From: Buddleja alternifolia
Taxonomy: Eukaryota; Streptophyta; Magnoliopsida; Lamiales; Scrophulariaceae
Assembly (NCBI GenBank): GCA_019426215.1
Contig: CM033394.1
Span: 36,640,423 to 36,704,422 of the forward strand
Direction of reading: 5' to 3'
Length of the DNA stretch: 64,000 nucleotides
The notes beneath the pieces are model-generated. The model was given only the letters and a program-made list of their open reading frames with translations, did no database searches and had not been told where the DNA came from. A program made the translations under genes and the position numbers. This document shows, piece by piece, positions 13,701 to 23,216 of this stretch (position 1 is its first letter; every line of letters begins with the position of its first letter).

Positions 13701-14797
13701 TGATTATTTTCTATATATGAATACTATGAATGGCTAACACAAAAGAAATGAGAGTCATTGTTCTTTTAAATGATTATTGCTTATTAAAAACAAATCTTTG
13801 ATAATTAAAATATACTTTGTTGGAATGACAATTAATGTAAAGCCTTTAATGGTTGGACTAAGGATCGTACATATACATGTATCTATATAAAGGTTTTTTT
13901 CTTCTTCTTTAAATGAATAAATAAATAGGATTAGTCTTATATTATATTGTAGAGTCCTAATGTATATATGGAATTTTATTGTAATTATACTTCAATAAAA
14001 TTTCATTTCATCGTAGAGTCCTGATGTAATTATACTTCTTATTGTTGTAGATTCTTAAAATTTGTTTTTGACTCTTTTGCCATTAAAAGAATTAATTTCA
14101 TAGGGATATTTTAGGTATATCAAAAATGTAAAAAAACTAACTCGTACTTTTATAATAGAATAGATGAGTAAAGCATATATAAAATATAACGGAAAATATC
14201 ATTACCTACCCAAATTTTGAGGGTTTTTACACTTTTTTATCCGATTTTTTTTTTTACACTTTTTTATCTAAACTTCGTTTTTTTTACAATTTTTATCTCA
14301 CCCCGCCGGAAGTGTTGAAACTCCGGCGGAAATATGTCAATATTGTGTAAAACCAGCAAAGTTCGGACAGGTAAGTGTAAAAACAAAAACAAAAAATTGT
14401 TCCAAAAAGTATAAAAATCCGCAAAGTTTGGGTTGGTAATGTTCTTTACCCCAAAATATAAATATCCTTCACCACTTTCCCAAAAAAAAAAAAAAAGCAT
14501 GTTCGTATAAGTATAAAAATAAGAAAAGTATCCATGTTAATCTAGAAGATAATAAATAATAATATATGTTTCTATATAGAAGAAGGTCTGTTGATCTATG
14601 TACTAATTAATTAATCTGTGTTATATGTTCAGGGGTTTTCTTCATGCTTGACTTATAAGACTTCTTCGGATCCTTCAAGAAGTGTTCTTCCTGCAAAGGC
14701 AGTCATCAAAAGCATAGACAGAGTAAAAGGGCCTTTTGATCCCACCAATATTCAATACATTCAGAAAGGATTGACTTTTGATGCATTTAGGAATTAA
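7784..14797 (+). CDS. Small plant protein of unknown function, probably plastid-targeted (join 7784..8143, 14633..14797)
   Basis: Two exons give a 174-residue protein. Exon 1 (7784-8143) ends in frame ...VEVLIFK at a GT donor (AAG|GTACAT); exon 2 begins after TTCAG at 14633 with GFSSCLTYK and ends at the TAA 14795-14797. Both junctions are phase 0, so the joined frame is clean. The first 60 residues are rich in Ser, Thr, Pro, Phe and basic residues with few acids, like a chloroplast transit peptide. An acidic patch FDDEDDGGNYGYNEE follows, then a compact conserved part with LLETYTEAKKDEILLVHALVDD, VLPAKAVIKSIDRVKGPFD and a C-terminal IQKGLTFDAF. I recognise this as a conserved land-plant protein family of unknown function (I believe the one catalogued as DUF7734; the name is from memory). 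No catalytic motif is visible. The 6.5 kb intron is inflated by MITEs. Confidence 0.8.
8184..8344. mobile_element. MITE, 161 bp, Mutator-like
   Basis: The ends are inverted repeats (left AGGTAATTCTATAGTGAACC, right end reversed AGGAAATCCTATTACGGACC), with an inner pair TCGGTCCACC/GGTGGACTAG. It is flanked by a perfect nine-base duplication CTTATCATA at 8175-8183 and 8345-8353. No coding capacity. It sits 40 bp inside the donor of the long intron. Confidence 0.8.
8785..8840. repeat. Near-perfect hairpin, remnant of a MITE
   Basis: A 20-base stem TATAGGACTAAAATTGTAAG pairs with 8821-8840 with a single mismatch around a short loop. No flanking duplication was identified. Confidence 0.65.
9828..10172. 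repeat. Tandem duplication, two units of about 171 bp
   Basis: The motifs CAAGTGTAA.AATGAATATC, GGTTTGATGAGACTT, GCTCGTGGAACC and CGTGACATAA recur in order with a 171-bp spacing (for example 9842 and 10013). The units have diverged noticeably, so the duplication is old. No coding capacity. Confidence 0.75.
11288..11755. mobile_element. Foldback MITE, 468 bp
   Basis: Long inverted repeats run from AGGGCTAATTGCATTTTTCG at the left to its complement at the right end and continue through most of the element, including a central TGGCATGCC pair. Flanking AATA at 11284-11287 and 11756-11759 may be a short duplication, but it is weak in AT-rich DNA. Open frames on either strand come from the palindrome and are not genes. 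Confidence 0.75.
11954..12207. mobile_element. MITE, 254 bp, with 9-bp target duplication AAAATATAA
   Basis: Terminal inverted repeats: left GGAAAAGTACATGCAGACCC, right end reversed AGGGAAAATTACACACAGAC. Further inner pairs centre on ACTCCCCC / AAGGGGGAA. It is flanked by AAAATATAA at 11945-11953 and 12208-12216. Non-coding. The nine-base duplication and G-rich ends suggest a Mutator-like MITE. Confidence 0.82.
13245..13672. repeat. Tandem duplication, two units of about 206 bp
   Basis: TTTAGATC.AATCTTTATG, ATATTTGACAATTTG, GTCTACATTTTTTA, TACACTATTG.CGTTTCATTTACA and AAATTAAGTTTTCTTTTATA recur in order 206 bp apart (13257 and 13463). The second unit contains an expanded (TA)n run. Confidence 0.78.
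14190..14452. mobile_element. MITE, 263 bp, with 9-bp target duplication AAAATATAA
   Basis: Left end CGGAAAATATCATTACCTAC and reversed right end GGGGTAAAGAACATTACCAA form imperfect inverted repeats. It is flanked by AAAATATAA at 14181-14189 and 14453-14461, the same nine bases as at the element at 11954-12207. Non-coding and T-rich inside. Confidence 0.78.
14633..14797 (+). CDS. Exon 2 of the small plastid-type protein gene
   Basis: This is a 165-base coding exon of 54 codons plus TAA. The acceptor TTATATGTTCAG is preceded by a branch-point-like CTAATTAA. It was identified because its translation continues the conserved protein exactly in phase with the exon 1 donor 6.5 kb upstream. It also opens the protein's most conserved region. 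Confidence 0.8.
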   Translation, partial: GFSSCLTYKTSSDPSRSVLPAKAVIKSIDRVKGPFDPTNIQYIQKGLTFDAFRN

Positions 14798-15284
14798 CAG
14801 CCAAATTAAAACTGAAGGAGATTCATTGTTTCTTCAATATTATTCGATGAGTGAATGTTTAAGTTTTATTTATATTTATTCTAATTCTTATTTGTCCTCT
14901 CTCTACTTAGAATAAAAAGAGAAGAAGATAAGAAACAGAATGAGAGTTTGCAATTAGAACGAAATTACTCTATCAATTTTCAGATATTTATTTATTTATT
15001 ACGATAAGCAATAATGTCGCTCTATAAAGATAAAAGCTATTTTTTTTCTATAAAAATAAAATAAGAACTAGTAATTCATTCAAAACTTGTTCGAGATATT
15101 ACAAAGATATAGTTCGAGAACCATGCAAAGAAAATTGGGAAAATACATATTTAAGTTATTTATGAGAAGTTTATACCTATTTTTAAATAGTAACTATTCG
15201 TTAGAATTATTTTTAATCGAAAATTTTTCATGATATTAATTTTGTTTTCTACTCCATTTAATAAGAAAAAGGAAGGAAGGGGGC

Positions 15285-15307
15285 GGGGGGGGGGGGGGGG
15301 GGGGGGG
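15285..15307 (+). repeat. Uninterrupted run of 23 G residues
   Basis: The run is preceded by GGAAGGAAGGGGGC, so the strand is purine-rich for about 40 bases. It could form a G-quadruplex or be a sequencing-length artefact; the copy number of G should be treated as approximate. Confidence 0.85.
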
Positions 15308-15867
15308 ATAATAATTAGAGAAAAAGAAAAAATAAAGGTAAACAGGGCGATATATATATATATATATATATATAATGTTTTCTATATGCGGTGATGATCG
15401 CCAAATTTAATTACATAAAGATAGATTTTTTGCAAAAGCACGATTCAGGGGAAATGAATGTAAATAATCACCTAAGAGTGGGGAAATGGAAGTTGCCAAG
15501 AATGTCTAATTAAGTAAAGAAAAATTGACATGTAGCTACCCATAAAAGTTGGATAAAGTGCGAGGAAGAAACAATTACAAAACATGACATAATTATCAAA
15601 AAGAAAAAAATCTAAAACAATATACCAAAATTAGGTGAAAACACCAAAGTGGTCCTTTTCATAAAATAGTTTAGTTTGAAATTAGAGTTGTTTATTGGAT
15701 AAATTTACAATTATATTTAATAAAGTAGTATCCAATAAACTTTAAGTAAATTACTAAATAAACTTTAAATTGATTTCTTAAATATTTGTGAAGGAAGACA
15801 ATTATTAAATAACTAACAATATATTTACACTGGGTGCAAATTGATCTTAAACCTCTAGGTCCTATAC

Positions 15868-16022
15868 GGGAAGTTCTATGGTAAATCGAAAATTTTACTC
15901 CAAAATATATTTGTGTGTCTATTTCTTTCACACAAATACGTGAGATTCACACATTACAAATTAGTATATGAAATAGATAGACATAAGTAATAATACTCGT
16001 ATTCCACCATAATATTATCCGT
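15868..16022. mobile_element. Probable MITE remnant
   Basis: GGGAAGTTCTATGGTAAAT at the left and the reverse of ATTCCACCATAATATTATCC at the right are imperfect inverted repeats resembling the ends of the MITE at 8184-8344. No clear flanking duplication. Confidence 0.45.
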
Positions 16023-16934
16023 CCTTCACTTATACTTGAAGGGTATTTATGTCATACAAACTTCAATGGTTACTTATGTTGCCAGCATAGCAATTTTTTG
16101 ACCTTTTGACGGCATACTAACGACAATATGAAAAGTGAAGGTTTTGTGGTTTTGTGCAAGTCTATTGAGCATTCGACACATAGGCTATAACCTATATAGT
16201 TAAGGGAGGCCTAAATATTGAATTCAACTTTAAAAGATTCACACCGAATTCATTTGGTATTGTAACTGACACCAACACGATTCATAGCAGAAAAAAGAAG
16301 CATGATATGTCTACTTCCATTGTCTATTCTCTAGTCATATAATTGGGGGATCTCTAGAACCACTTTATAATTTTTGATATTTGGGGAAAGAAAGAAAGTA
16401 ATAAATTTTGTATTTGTATTACTCAATTGGAATCACCATATTGTTCTTTGCATTGTAGATTTTGATTGAAATGAAACGATCAATTTTTGTCTTAAAAATA
16501 GACAGTTATAATCTTACACAATAAGTTCTGTGATCCATATATGTAATTAAGATCAAACTCGTTTTAAGGTTCAATGCTTCAAATGTATCCTCATTAAGAT
16601 TAATATCATCATCTTCGGAGCCTAATTCTAAATTTTCCACTTCAGTGATATCTGTAATTTGAGAGTTGAGACTTGAGGAAATTATTCATCAAAAAAAAGA
16701 CTTGAGGAAATTATTGTCGTGGGAGAGAACAAACATGTTATTGATAAGGGAATTTGAAGGGTTTTAAATTTTTTTGACTTATTAGGAATTAGAATAGTAG
16801 TGGACCATGGATCTTTTAATAAAAGAATAAAATAAGTAGAAAAATTGGTTTGAGTCCGAAAAAGAGGGTAGGCTTCGATTGAAAATAAGAATATATTAAA
16901 ATAGGGCTCATAATCAAGTATTTAGGTTGAAATA

Positions 16935-17065
16935 CACTGGGCGCACACCCCGTCTTTGGGGCTAGTTTTTGCTCGGGGCGTACGCCCCACCTCGTCGGGG
17001 TTGCCCCCCCCTCCCTGGAGCGTTTTGGCAACGCTCTGCCTCGGGGCGCGCTCTGGATGCCGCCC
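16935..17065. other. GC-rich island of unknown origin
   Basis: About 130 bp of strongly GC-rich sequence with repeated CGGGGCG, GCCCCAC and CGCTCTG words stands out against AT-rich surroundings. Open frames cross it on both strands but resemble nothing I know. It may be a fragment of an inserted element. Confidence 0.5.
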
Positions 17066-18196
17066 CAAAAACACCTTTTGAAACACTACTTCAAACCAAT
17101 CATAAGTATCGGAGTTATTTTCAAACCAATTACAATTATATATATATATACCTCAACTTGTTGTGACTAAGTACTGGAGCTATCTCTTTCTCTCCGTTAG
17201 TTTACACGCTTCACATTCAATGAGATTTTGATGGAAGGAACTCTAATTGATGGTAAAAAAACTTCGTACACAAAAAAAAAAAAAAAAAAAAATAGGAGAG
17301 ACTCTATTTTAGAAAGAGATCATAATAAAAGTCTAGAGATCTCATATACACTTATATACATCTATTCCTACAAGGAGAATATTTCAATTTAATCAATGAT
17401 AATATATATAATTATTTACACAGAGATGTTGAATGTCAAAGGTCTTTCTCAAAATGTAATAACTCAAGGGAGATGAAAGCAAATAGCTTCAATATTAAGT
17501 ATGCTTTAATTTTCTCAAGGTGCAAGTACACAATAATGAGCCATAAATTTTGACTCCCGCGGCTGAGATTCTTTTGTTAAAAAAAAAATGCAAATATTAT
17601 ACTAATTATTTTTCTGTTTGTTTTTATTTTCATTTTATTGCGATATGATTTTGATGTATGTATAATACTTGTTTACAAAATACTTTCTTATAAAACTAGT
17701 TTAAATAATTCAAAAGATAAATAGTTTTACAAAGCAAATTAGAACCCATTTTTCATTTTGCACTAAATTAAACCAACAAACAAAAATCAATCATAACAAG
17801 CAAAATATACAATGTGGTATCATAAATTATCTATCACTTTGACTTCTTAAAAAAATAGTGGATGAAAGTGTGGATATATAACTAAGAACAGTTGGGCCTC
17901 ATACTTATTGTCAAAAATAAAAAGGTTAGATTGGGTATTGATTCACCAAAAAATATAAACAACGATGTTTCCTTATCTAAGTTGGTGAACCGTGAATAGA
18001 TTAAAAAAAAAAAAGGAGATAGAAAAAAAGAAGAAGAAGAAGAAGAAAGGAGGATAAAAGCGATATGACCCAATTAAATGAATTTTCTTATAATAAGTGA
18101 ATGAAAGCACAATCAGACACAAGGAAGAAAAAGAAGCTACAATAATTTACACATTTTTTGAAAGTTATTGAGCAATAACTTTCTGAATTTTAAAAA

Positions 18197-18376
18197 GGAT
18201 TTTTTTTAAAAAAAATTCAAGACGAAGGGATATTCTGATCCGACAAACCCGAGCCGATACAGATCATATAAAATTCCAAATAAAGAGAGAAAAGTCACAA
18301 CTTGTGACAGTCTGGTATTGAACCCTAGACCTCCCACATGAAAGTGGAAGCTAATACTATTAGGCTAACAAGCCAT
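18197..18376 (-). mobile_element. tRNA-derived SINE
   Basis: On the minus strand the head reads TTAGCCTAATAGTATTAG (A-box-like) and, about 40 bases on, GGGTTCAATACC (B-box: GGTTCAANNCC type). A tRNA-unrelated body follows, ending TTGAATTTTTTTT near 18203, the usual T-rich tail of plant SINEs. It is not a tRNA gene because no acceptor stem closes the cloverleaf. Confidence 0.72.
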
Positions 18377-19549
18377 GATAATTTTGATAACTTAAAGTGT
18401 CCATAATCTCATGAAGATAAAGATTAAAGAAATACATTTCTAAAACTTTTATTCTAAAATAGGAGCCTGATTGGGCTTTAACGTAGTTGACGAATCTATT
18501 GTTAAGCTCGTCCAATTTACAGCCCATTCAAAAATTTCATTTAATCCAATATCATAGGTCCAATAATCCGTCTGCGAGAACTCTTCTTAATTTTGAGATT
18601 AGATTATCTATATAGAAAATGGTTTTTGATCTTGCAAATAATTTTTGTAAGACAAAAAGTTTCTTTTAGATGAATTAGGTGTTATACATGTGACTGCTAC
18701 AACGACAAATTCTATATTTTGATGAGGTGGCTTAATTACAATCACATAATTCAAAAAATTGGAAATAGAGAATTTTTTCTAATTAGTTTTCTTGATAACG
18801 TTAAATTTTCTTTTTCCTCTTTTTCTTTCTGTTTTTCTTCTCTTCTCGTCTCTTCCCTTTTGCTTAAACTCAATTAATTTTAATTCAAAATTTACAGTAA
18901 TCTCCCCTATGTCTAGGCCAAAATACACTCCTTTTCCCGGACCTATGAATAATTACCAATAGTTTCTCTCGAGTTAACAGACCATCAAAAGTAGTAACAA
19001 AACCTATGAAATGACTTATTTGCACTTGATTAAAAAAATTTAAGAAAAATCAAAATTTGTAAATGACCAATTTACCCCTTTGTGATTAGAACCCCAAATG
19101 GCGTCAATTGTAATGGATGACAATATGAAGGGTGTATAATGTAATCTGATAATATGAAGGGTGTATGATGTATTGTTTTTAATTACGGAATTGTGTTAGT
19201 TGATGTTGTTGACATTCTGCTGGTGATTTTGACTGAGACAATTTGGAAGATTCAGTTGAAACAGTTTACAATAATTTGATTTAAGTTGGGGTGACCTATT
19301 TATGGGGTGGCTTTTTTCAACAATTCAGAACAATTTGGGAACATGTAATGGCTCAATGTGGAATGTTCATGATGAATGAAACAAATATTTCCAACAATAT
19401 GTCGTTATGAATGTTTCATCCTTGATTAACGGTGAAACAATGTTTTATTTATGAAAGCCACAATTTATTGTTGAAGAACGTTATTTGTTTATGAATTACG
19501 TGACAATAATTCATGGGAGAGGTAAATGTGTCGTATTTTTTTTTAAGCG
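18377..19549. other. Intergenic DNA
   Basis: No coding region. It contains a short local repeat ATATGAAGGGTGTAT.ATG near 19121-19172 and pyrimidine-rich stretches near 18805-18860. Confidence 0.55.
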
Positions 19550-19715
19550 AGTGATGCTATATACCATCTAAAATTATGTCGCTTATTTTTCACTTTCTAT
19601 GTGGTTGTTCTAGTCATTGTCCAACTCATCATTCAATTTTTTTTCCTCTTTCTTCTCTCCCTAGTTTTCCTCCTAAAAACTCTCTTATCTCTTGCCTTAC
19701 TCCATTCACGTCTAA

Positions 19716-19904
19716 TAATCCATCAAAATTGTTTTCTTCCTAAATTAAACTCTTAGATTCTTATTCTTTTATGTTGAAGATCCAAAGTTCATAATTTCTT
19801 TCACGGCTCATAATCCATCGAAATCGTTTTCTTCCTCAATTAAAACTCTTAAATTCTTATTATTTTATGTTGAAGATCCAAAAGTTCATAATTTCTTTCA
19901 TGCC
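19716..19904. repeat. Tandem duplication, two 95-bp units, in the left arm of the inverted-repeat element
   Basis: TAATCCATC.AAAT.GTTTTCTTCC through TTGAAGATCC.AAAGTTCATAATTTCTTTC occurs twice, 95 bp apart. The right arm appears to hold a single unit, so the duplication arose after the element formed. Confidence 0.75.
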
Positions 19905-19909
19905 TGTGC

Positions 19910-22108
19910 TTTTTTTTTTTTTTTGGTACAAAAGAGAAGTTAAGACAAACTACATATCATCTTGAAGGAGCTCCTTCACTGACTCAGGGGAAGTATCCCA
20001 AAGCACGCAAGTCGTGCTAAACTTGTGGCCCAATTTCGCAAGCTCATCAGCGCACATGTTCCCATCTCGAAGAATATGATTGATTCGGATAGACCAAGGC
20101 ATTCCAAGCAATTTCCTACAGTCAAGAATATGATGTCCCAAACGGTGGCTACTGCAATCGGCATGAGCTATGAGGTTGAGGATCGCCTCGGAGTCAACTT
20201 CAATTTCAAGACATTGGATTCTCCTGTCCCAAGCAAGAGAAAGGCCTTTGTTGAGACCAAGAAGCTCGGCCTCAGTGATGGAGCAATGTCCAAGTTTCCA
20301 GCTAAAACCCCAACACCATCTCCCGTTGTGGTCGCGAAGAATGCCTCCAACTGAGGCACAAGAAGTAGATGACAAGTAGCTGTCGTCGGTGTTCAGTTTG
20401 AACCAAAGGGGAAGAGGAGCAGACCACATAACAGGTTGTCTGGACTTTGACGATGGTGTGGGAGAAAATGACGTGGAAAGGTCTAGAGCAAGTGATTTCA
20501 TCGAAAAAAGAAGTTGTCTGAGGGTCGAGTGCGTGCCTTCAAAGACGAATTTGTTACGAGCTTTCCAAAGAGACCAAACTGTGGCAGTAAAGATGAAGGG
20601 CCACGGTACATCAGGAAGCAAGATGTTCGGGTAAGAATAGTTCATGTTGGTTTTAAGCCAATTTCCATCCGAGATGCTCATAAATTCCAAGAAGTGAGAG
20701 GGATTAACGAGAAATTCCCAAAGTTGGGCTGCCATTGTACAATCTCTCAGGACATGGATAGCATTTTCAGGGGCACCGTTGCAACATTGACAGAGATCGG
20801 ATGGAGCCAAATGACGATTAAAGCGTAGGGAATTTGTGGCGAGACATCCCTTTTGGTAAAGCCAGATAAAGTGCTTAAGTTTGTAAGGAGTGTTAAGTTT
20901 CCAGATCCAACTCCAACTCTCATTAGACGAAGGTAGGGTGTCACCCCATTTCGATGTAACGTACGCAGATTTACAAGAGAATTTCCCATTTCTGGAAGCC
21001 CACCAGATCCGCTGGTCAGGCGAGTCAAAAAGGGGAAGATGCACATTAAGAATTAACTCTTTGATATGTTGGGGCATAGGTGTGTGAATCAAGTTAAGGT
21101 TCCAAGAGTTATTGTTATCGATCACTTCATGGACTTTCAAGAGAAGCTCATCATCGTGAATGTCTTCATCAATAAGGTCACAAAGATAGTCCTCTCCCAA
21201 CCATCTATCGAACCAAAAGGAAATGTTTCGCCCATTACCAATACGCCACCTCACATTACCTTCAACCGATTTAATACTTCGAACAATTCCCTTCCAGTGG
21301 TACGAGTCATAAGCCTTGGTACAATAGTCAAGAATGTCCACACCTTTAAGATACTTTTTTTCAAAAATGTTACACCAAACAGTGGTGTCTTTGGAAATGA
21401 TTTTCCAACTAATTTTAGCTAAAAGACTAACATTTGCTCGCCTGGCCTCCCTAATTCCAAGCCCCCCGTGTCTTTTACTCATTGTGACTGTACTCCATTT
21501 GACAAGGTGGAGCTTACGCCTTTCGTTATCCGAACCCCAAAGAAAAGCTCGGTTAAGCTTATCCAAATTGTTGCACACCGATTCGGGGAGCCAACATGAT
21601 TGCATAAGGTGGTTAGGTAAGGCCGTGGTGACTGATTGGATAAGGGTGGCATGTCCAACAAGATTAAGCATCTTTGATTTCCAACTCGAGAGGCAGGATT
21701 GCACCCTATCAATCAAACCCCGAAATAATCTAGCTGAAGTACGTTGATGGAAGGTGGGGACCCCCAAATATTTTTCAAGGTCCATAGTGATGCAGAAATC
21801 AAGATCATTAGAGAGTATCCTTCGCATGCGGTTACTTGTACCTTTCGAGAAGAAAACTTTCGACTTGTGGAAGTTGATTTTCAGTCCCGAGCAGTCGCAA
21901 AACAGGTCCAAGGCACGTTTGATCGTGCGAGCACTCTTACGAGTAGCTTTGGCCATAAGTATCATGTCGTCCGCAAAGAGGAGATGTGATAAAAAGGGTC
22001 CCCCTCGACAAACTTGTAGAGGCTGCCAAGTTTTATTACACACCATTTCATCAATTAGATAAGCAAGTCGCTCCACACAAAGAACGAAGAGAGACGGGGA
22101 TAAAGGAT
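19910..22108 (-). mobile_element. 5'-truncated L1-type LINE retrotransposon
   Basis: A minus-strand element ends in a poly(A) tail (T run at 19910-19924) a short way after its stop codon. Homology to the L1 reading frame starts abruptly near 22108 at the PLSP motif of reverse transcriptase, so roughly the 5' half (ORF1, endonuclease, first RT motifs) is missing, as expected for abortive target-primed reverse transcription. I could not identify the flanking duplication. Confidence 0.88.
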
Positions 22109-22136
22109 ACGCCATTGATAGACAAGCTTCTTCCAA
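19950..22136 (-). pseudogene. Partial LINE ORF2: reverse transcriptase end, zf-RVT and RNase H
   Basis: This 728-codon open frame is the C-terminal part of a plant L1-type ORF2. In order: PLSPSLFVLCVERL and the catalytic FADDMILM (RT), a long connector, a zinc-binding zf-RVT region (WWASRNGKFSCKSAY ... LCQCCNGAPENAIHVLRDC) and a C-terminal RNase H domain (FKLNTDDSYLSST, AELLGL, IEVDSEA, DGNMCADELAKLG). The RNase H start has TDD where TDG is usual. The first ten residues come from flanking sequence, so the ATG is not the native start. The frame has no stops, but it lacks the endonuclease and half of the RT and cannot act alone. Confidence 0.88.
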
Positions 22137-22238
22137 TCAAACAACGATGCCCAAACAATTATCAAGGAATTTGGTGTACTTTTCCTTTGGTAGAAAGCAG
22201 CATAGCCATGGAAAATGAAAACAAACACCAAATTTCAT
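22137..22238 (-). other. Short reading frame in the core of the inverted-repeat element
   Basis: A 33-codon ATG frame (MKFGVCFHFPWLCCFL...) lies between the LINE and the right arm. The family is not recognised. It could be a captured host fragment or chance; no splice context or start context supports it strongly. Confidence 0.2.
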
Positions 22239-22269
22239 GGCTACAGTACATTTATCAAGGATTTCTCTC

Positions 22270-22596
22270 ACTCAAAATTAGTTCTGAATAGCAACCAGAA
22301 CAACAAAGAGAAAAATGATGGATTTAATTGAAAAATAAGAGGGAAAATGTGAAAAGAATCCGTAACAATTATGAGAGCGGAAAATAGTTTTGTTTTAGGA
22401 AGAAAGCAATTTTGATGTTCCGTCTTCTTAGACGTGAATTAGAAAATAGAATAATTGAATGAATAATTGAATTGAATGAAAATTAGGGAGAGAGAAAGAA
22501 AATAAAAAAGTGGAAAAAGAATAATTGAATGATGAGTTGGATGGTGATTAAAATAGTCACATAGGAAGTGAAAAATAATCGATATAATTTTGGGTG
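22270..22596. repeat. Right arm (inner part) of the long inverted-repeat element
   Basis: Reverse-complementary to about 19570-19760. It ends at the GGGTG target site of copia element B and resumes beyond that element at 28411. Confidence 0.65.
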
Positions 22597-22850
22597 TGTT
22601 ATGAATAATTATTTTGTTGATGTCCATACAACTCCAAAACCTCTTCATCTCCATGTCCTTCGACTTCTCATCATTAATATAAGTCAATGTAATTTACTCT
22701 TCTCATTATGTAATCAACCTTTGAAGTTTTTGTTTTGTGCCTATAAATAGGCTATGCCATTGTATTGTAGAGATACAACAAAATCAATAAAGAATGCTCT
22801 ACTTAGCTCTCTAATCTCTCTACGTATAATATTTGGGTTATTTCATAATA
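22597..22850 (+). repeat. 5' LTR of copia element B
   Basis: It contains a TATA box CTATAAATAG near 22741, which is conserved in the 3' LTR, and a possible polyadenylation signal AATAAAGAAT near 22786. Confidence 0.93.
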
Positions 22851-23216
22851 CGTTATCAGCACGATCCGTCTCAAGTTGTTAGCATTTTGATCCGAAAGAT
22901 TGTGATAGTAAAACAGCGGAATTTCTAGCAATTATTAGTAGAGCCGAGGTGAGGTTCCTGATTACTTTTGTTTTGTTATTCATGCTGCATATAGAACATC
23001 ATATATCACATGTTAAAATTAGTACTTTCTTATTTTCATGTGATGTCAACTACATGTTGGTAAAGTTAAACATTTAGTCAATTCAACATTCAACTAGTTC
23101 GACATTTTGCTATTCATGATAATTTACGTGGATTAATTCCTCATTTTATATAAAATATTTTATGTAGTTGATTGATTGTTATCTAACTTTTCTTATACTT
23201 TGATGATAGTCTCATA

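Larger units (their letters stand above)
8144..14632 (+). other. Large intron (6489 bp) of the small plastid-type protein gene
   Basis: It starts GTACATTCC and ends TTCAG. No coding exon is evident inside. Its length is explained partly by MITE-like insertions (8184-8344, 11288-11755, 11954-12207, 14190-14452), a hairpin (8785-8840) and two tandem duplications (9828-10172, 13245-13672). The remainder is AT-rich and unassigned. A short motif with TAGAGTCCT and GTAATTATA recurs near 10926, 13950 and 14010. Confidence 0.7.
14798..18196. other. AT-rich intergenic DNA without recognisable genes
   Basis: It holds the 3' flank of the small protein gene, a pure G run, (TA)n runs near 15351-15374 and 17134-17149, a GC-rich island near 16935-17065 and A/T homopolymers. 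I see no convincing coding region on either strand. Confidence 0.6.

Noticed and set aside
16816..17166. Opposed 65- and 71-codon frames through the GC-rich island
   Set aside because: They overlap on opposite strands over a compositional anomaly and resemble no known protein.
18308..18374. Possible tRNA gene (A- and B-box present)
   Set aside because: No closing acceptor stem, and a SINE body with T-rich tail follows. Called a SINE. The same reasoning applies to 42395-42470 and 44031-44104.
20025..22291. Plus-strand open frames across the LINE
   Set aside because: They are antisense shadows of the 728-codon LINE frame and contain no recognisable domain.
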